A stretch of 31,599 nt of DNA from NCBI GenBank assembly GCA_051418055.1, contig JBPRGH010000148.1, positions 1 to 31,599 on the forward strand. The letters are read 5' to 3'. Positions 30,793 through 31,599 of the stretch are shown one piece after another; the first letter of the stretch is position 1; every line of letters starts with the position of its first letter. Source of the DNA: JBPRGH01 sp051418055 (lineage in GTDB: Bacteria > Bacteroidota > Bacteroidia > Cytophagales > Cyclobacteriaceae). Both the position numbers and the translations under genes were made by a program. Below the pieces are notes generated by a model. It was not told the DNA's origin. It was given only the letters and a program-made list of their open reading frames with translations, and searched no databases.

Positions 30793-30827
30793 TTAGTTCT
30801 TAGTTCTTAGTTCTTGGTTCTTGGTGG
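30793..30827. repeat. Seven-base-period array A9 (TTAGTTC)
   Basis: Five in-phase heptamers: TTAGTTC three times, TTGGTTC, TTGGTGG. It begins three bases upstream of the sufC start and leads straight into the G+C-rich tail. Confidence 0.8.
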
Positions 30828-31278
30828 GGATGGCTGCGGGGGGCTCACGCGAAGACGCAGAGACGCGAAGGATGGCGAAGGTGGGGCACCGCCAAGGCGA
30901 GTCGGAAGGCTTTGAAGTGGCGGGGTCGGAGGGAGGAGGCGCAGATGGGATTGCCTGGGGAAAGCGGGGGCTTTGAGAGGATCCTTTCGGTTTCGTAGAA
31001 GATCATCATCGAGGGATCTTCTTGTTCGCTGAGAGGGACGAACAGGTTGTTTCGAAAAATTGCCCTCTCGCGGTTCCTGATCAGACTATTGGCGCCAGCA
31101 GTTCGGTAACCCTCGGCGAGCCGTGGAAGTAAGCGGCTGGTTTTGTGCCCCTTAGGCCTCTGGAACGGCGGATTCACGCCTTGAGCATTTTCGCATTGGT
31201 TGACGGACCAATTTTTCCGCTTGAATCTGATATATTTCAATATATCAGTGTCACTCTGGAGCCGTTTTCCTCCCGTCC
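30828..31278. other. G+C-rich foreign-looking segment without a clear gene
   Basis: About 450 bases with base composition unlike the rest of the window. It contains an eight-base-period stretch (ACGCGAAG, ACGCAGAG, ACGCGAAG at 30847-30870). Open frames of over 100 codons occur, but none has a recognisable product, and open frames arise easily in G+C-rich DNA. An eight-base inverted repeat CTGATATA/TATATCAG (31227-31234, 31241-31248) sits 30 bases before the next gene and may be an operator or mobile-element end. Confidence 0.5.
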
Positions 31279-31599
31279 ATGCCCAGCCCCTCCTCCCTTT
31301 CTCCGCGTGAACGTCAACTGCGCAGTCGCCTTCACGCCCTGCTCCATCGCGCCGAAGGCTTTCTCCACGGCTCCCTCATCGAGATGTCTCGCCGCTGCGG
31401 CAAACCCACCTGCCGCTGCGCTTCCAGCGATGAGCACAAGCATCAGTCCCTTTACCTGGGCCAGACCCACGAGGGTAAAACCTCCATGGTTTACATTCCC
31501 AAAAAGCTCGAGCGTCAGATCCGCCAGTGGGTCAGTGATTTCCAAGAGGCGCTGGCTTTGCTCGAAGCGCTCAATTTCGAGAGCCGCCAACGCCTTGAA
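31279..31599 (+). CDS. Partial DUF6788-type protein, runs off the window
   Basis: 107 codons without a stop reach the window edge, so the gene is truncated on the right. The translation carries GSLIEMSRRCGKPTCRC (31-47), with the cysteine cluster C40, C45, C47. HKHQSLYLGQTHEGKTSMV and YIPKKLERQIRQWV follow, the pattern I recall for the DUF6788 family, small proteins often found next to transposase genes. Third codon positions are strongly G/C-biased, unlike every other gene here. This points to horizontal origin or a chimeric contig end. The antisense reading frame over the same bases is a shadow. I am fairly confident of the family and uncertain of its role. Confidence 0.7.
   Translation, partial: MPSPSSLSPRERQLRSRLHALLHRAEGFLHGSLIEMSRRCGKPTCRCASSDEHKHQSLYLGQTHEGKTSMVYIPKKLERQIRQWVSDFQEALALLEALNFESRQRLE

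Noticed and set aside
30845..31240. Minus-strand 131-codon open frame in the G+C-rich tail
   Set aside because: The translation has no family motif, and its C-terminal half simply translates the ACGCGAAG repeat stretch. Long open frames occur by chance in such DNA.
31237..31590. Minus-strand 117-codon open frame at the window end
   Set aside because: It is antisense to the DUF6788-type gene, whose plus-strand frame has a recognisable cysteine motif and runs open to the edge.

Overview
The window looks like chromosomal DNA of a Bacteroidota bacterium, most likely of the Cytophagales/Flammeovirgaceae type. The evidence is the A+T-rich base composition, the near absence of Shine-Dalgarno sequences, at least five perfect TAnnTTTG (-7) promoter boxes upstream of genes, a SUF iron-sulfur operon in the sufC-D-S-E-T order, a membrane pyrophosphatase, an ATP-type PEP carboxykinase, a mitochondrial-type aconitase and paired peptide transporters. 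Genus and species cannot be fixed from the sequence alone.

Layout. 0-0.65 kb: an IS200-like REP-associated transposase (RAYT). 0.66-2.6 kb: a tightly overlapped minus-strand operon, terC - PhzF-family isomerase - hotdog thioesterase. 2.7-4.6 kb: an ECF sigma factor followed by a membrane-anchored anti-sigma-like protein, and a secreted DUF2147 protein. 4.7-9.3 kb: minus-strand membrane pyrophosphatase, a small protein that may be a DNA polymerase III psi-like subunit, an acyl-CoA thioesterase, and protein-L-isoaspartate methyltransferase. 9.4-10.3 kb: a PAPS-dependent sulfotransferase. 10.4-12 kb: pckA. 12.2-15.7 kb: OPT and POT peptide transporters. 15.8-16.8 kb: a SiaB-SiaC partner-switch pair. 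16.9-20.7 kb: a small unknown protein, a YdjM-like membrane protein and aconitase. 20.7-22.2 kb: a PTPS/QueD-like enzyme - folE - marR operon. 22.4-26.1 kb: a CysH-type reductase, an SDR epimerase and a KefB-like K+/H+ antiporter. 26.2-30.8 kb: the SUF operon plus a bacilliredoxin. 30.8-31.6 kb: G+C-rich DNA unlike the rest, with a partial DUF6788-type gene running off the edge where sufB would be expected.

Working together: the SUF operon builds Fe-S clusters for enzymes such as aconitase and the CysH-type reductase. PckA, aconitase and the pyrophosphatase belong to central carbon and energy metabolism. OPT and POT together indicate peptide feeding.

The most unusual structural signal is a set of intergenic arrays with a strict seven-base period (nine segments at six places), each with its own consensus, several of them abutting a start or stop codon. 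The most unusual gene-level points are the possible psi subunit, the SiaB-SiaC pair without SiaA/SiaD, the Cx5HGH motif in the PTPS-like enzyme, and the abrupt compositional break upstream of sufC, which may be an assembly chimera or an insertion.
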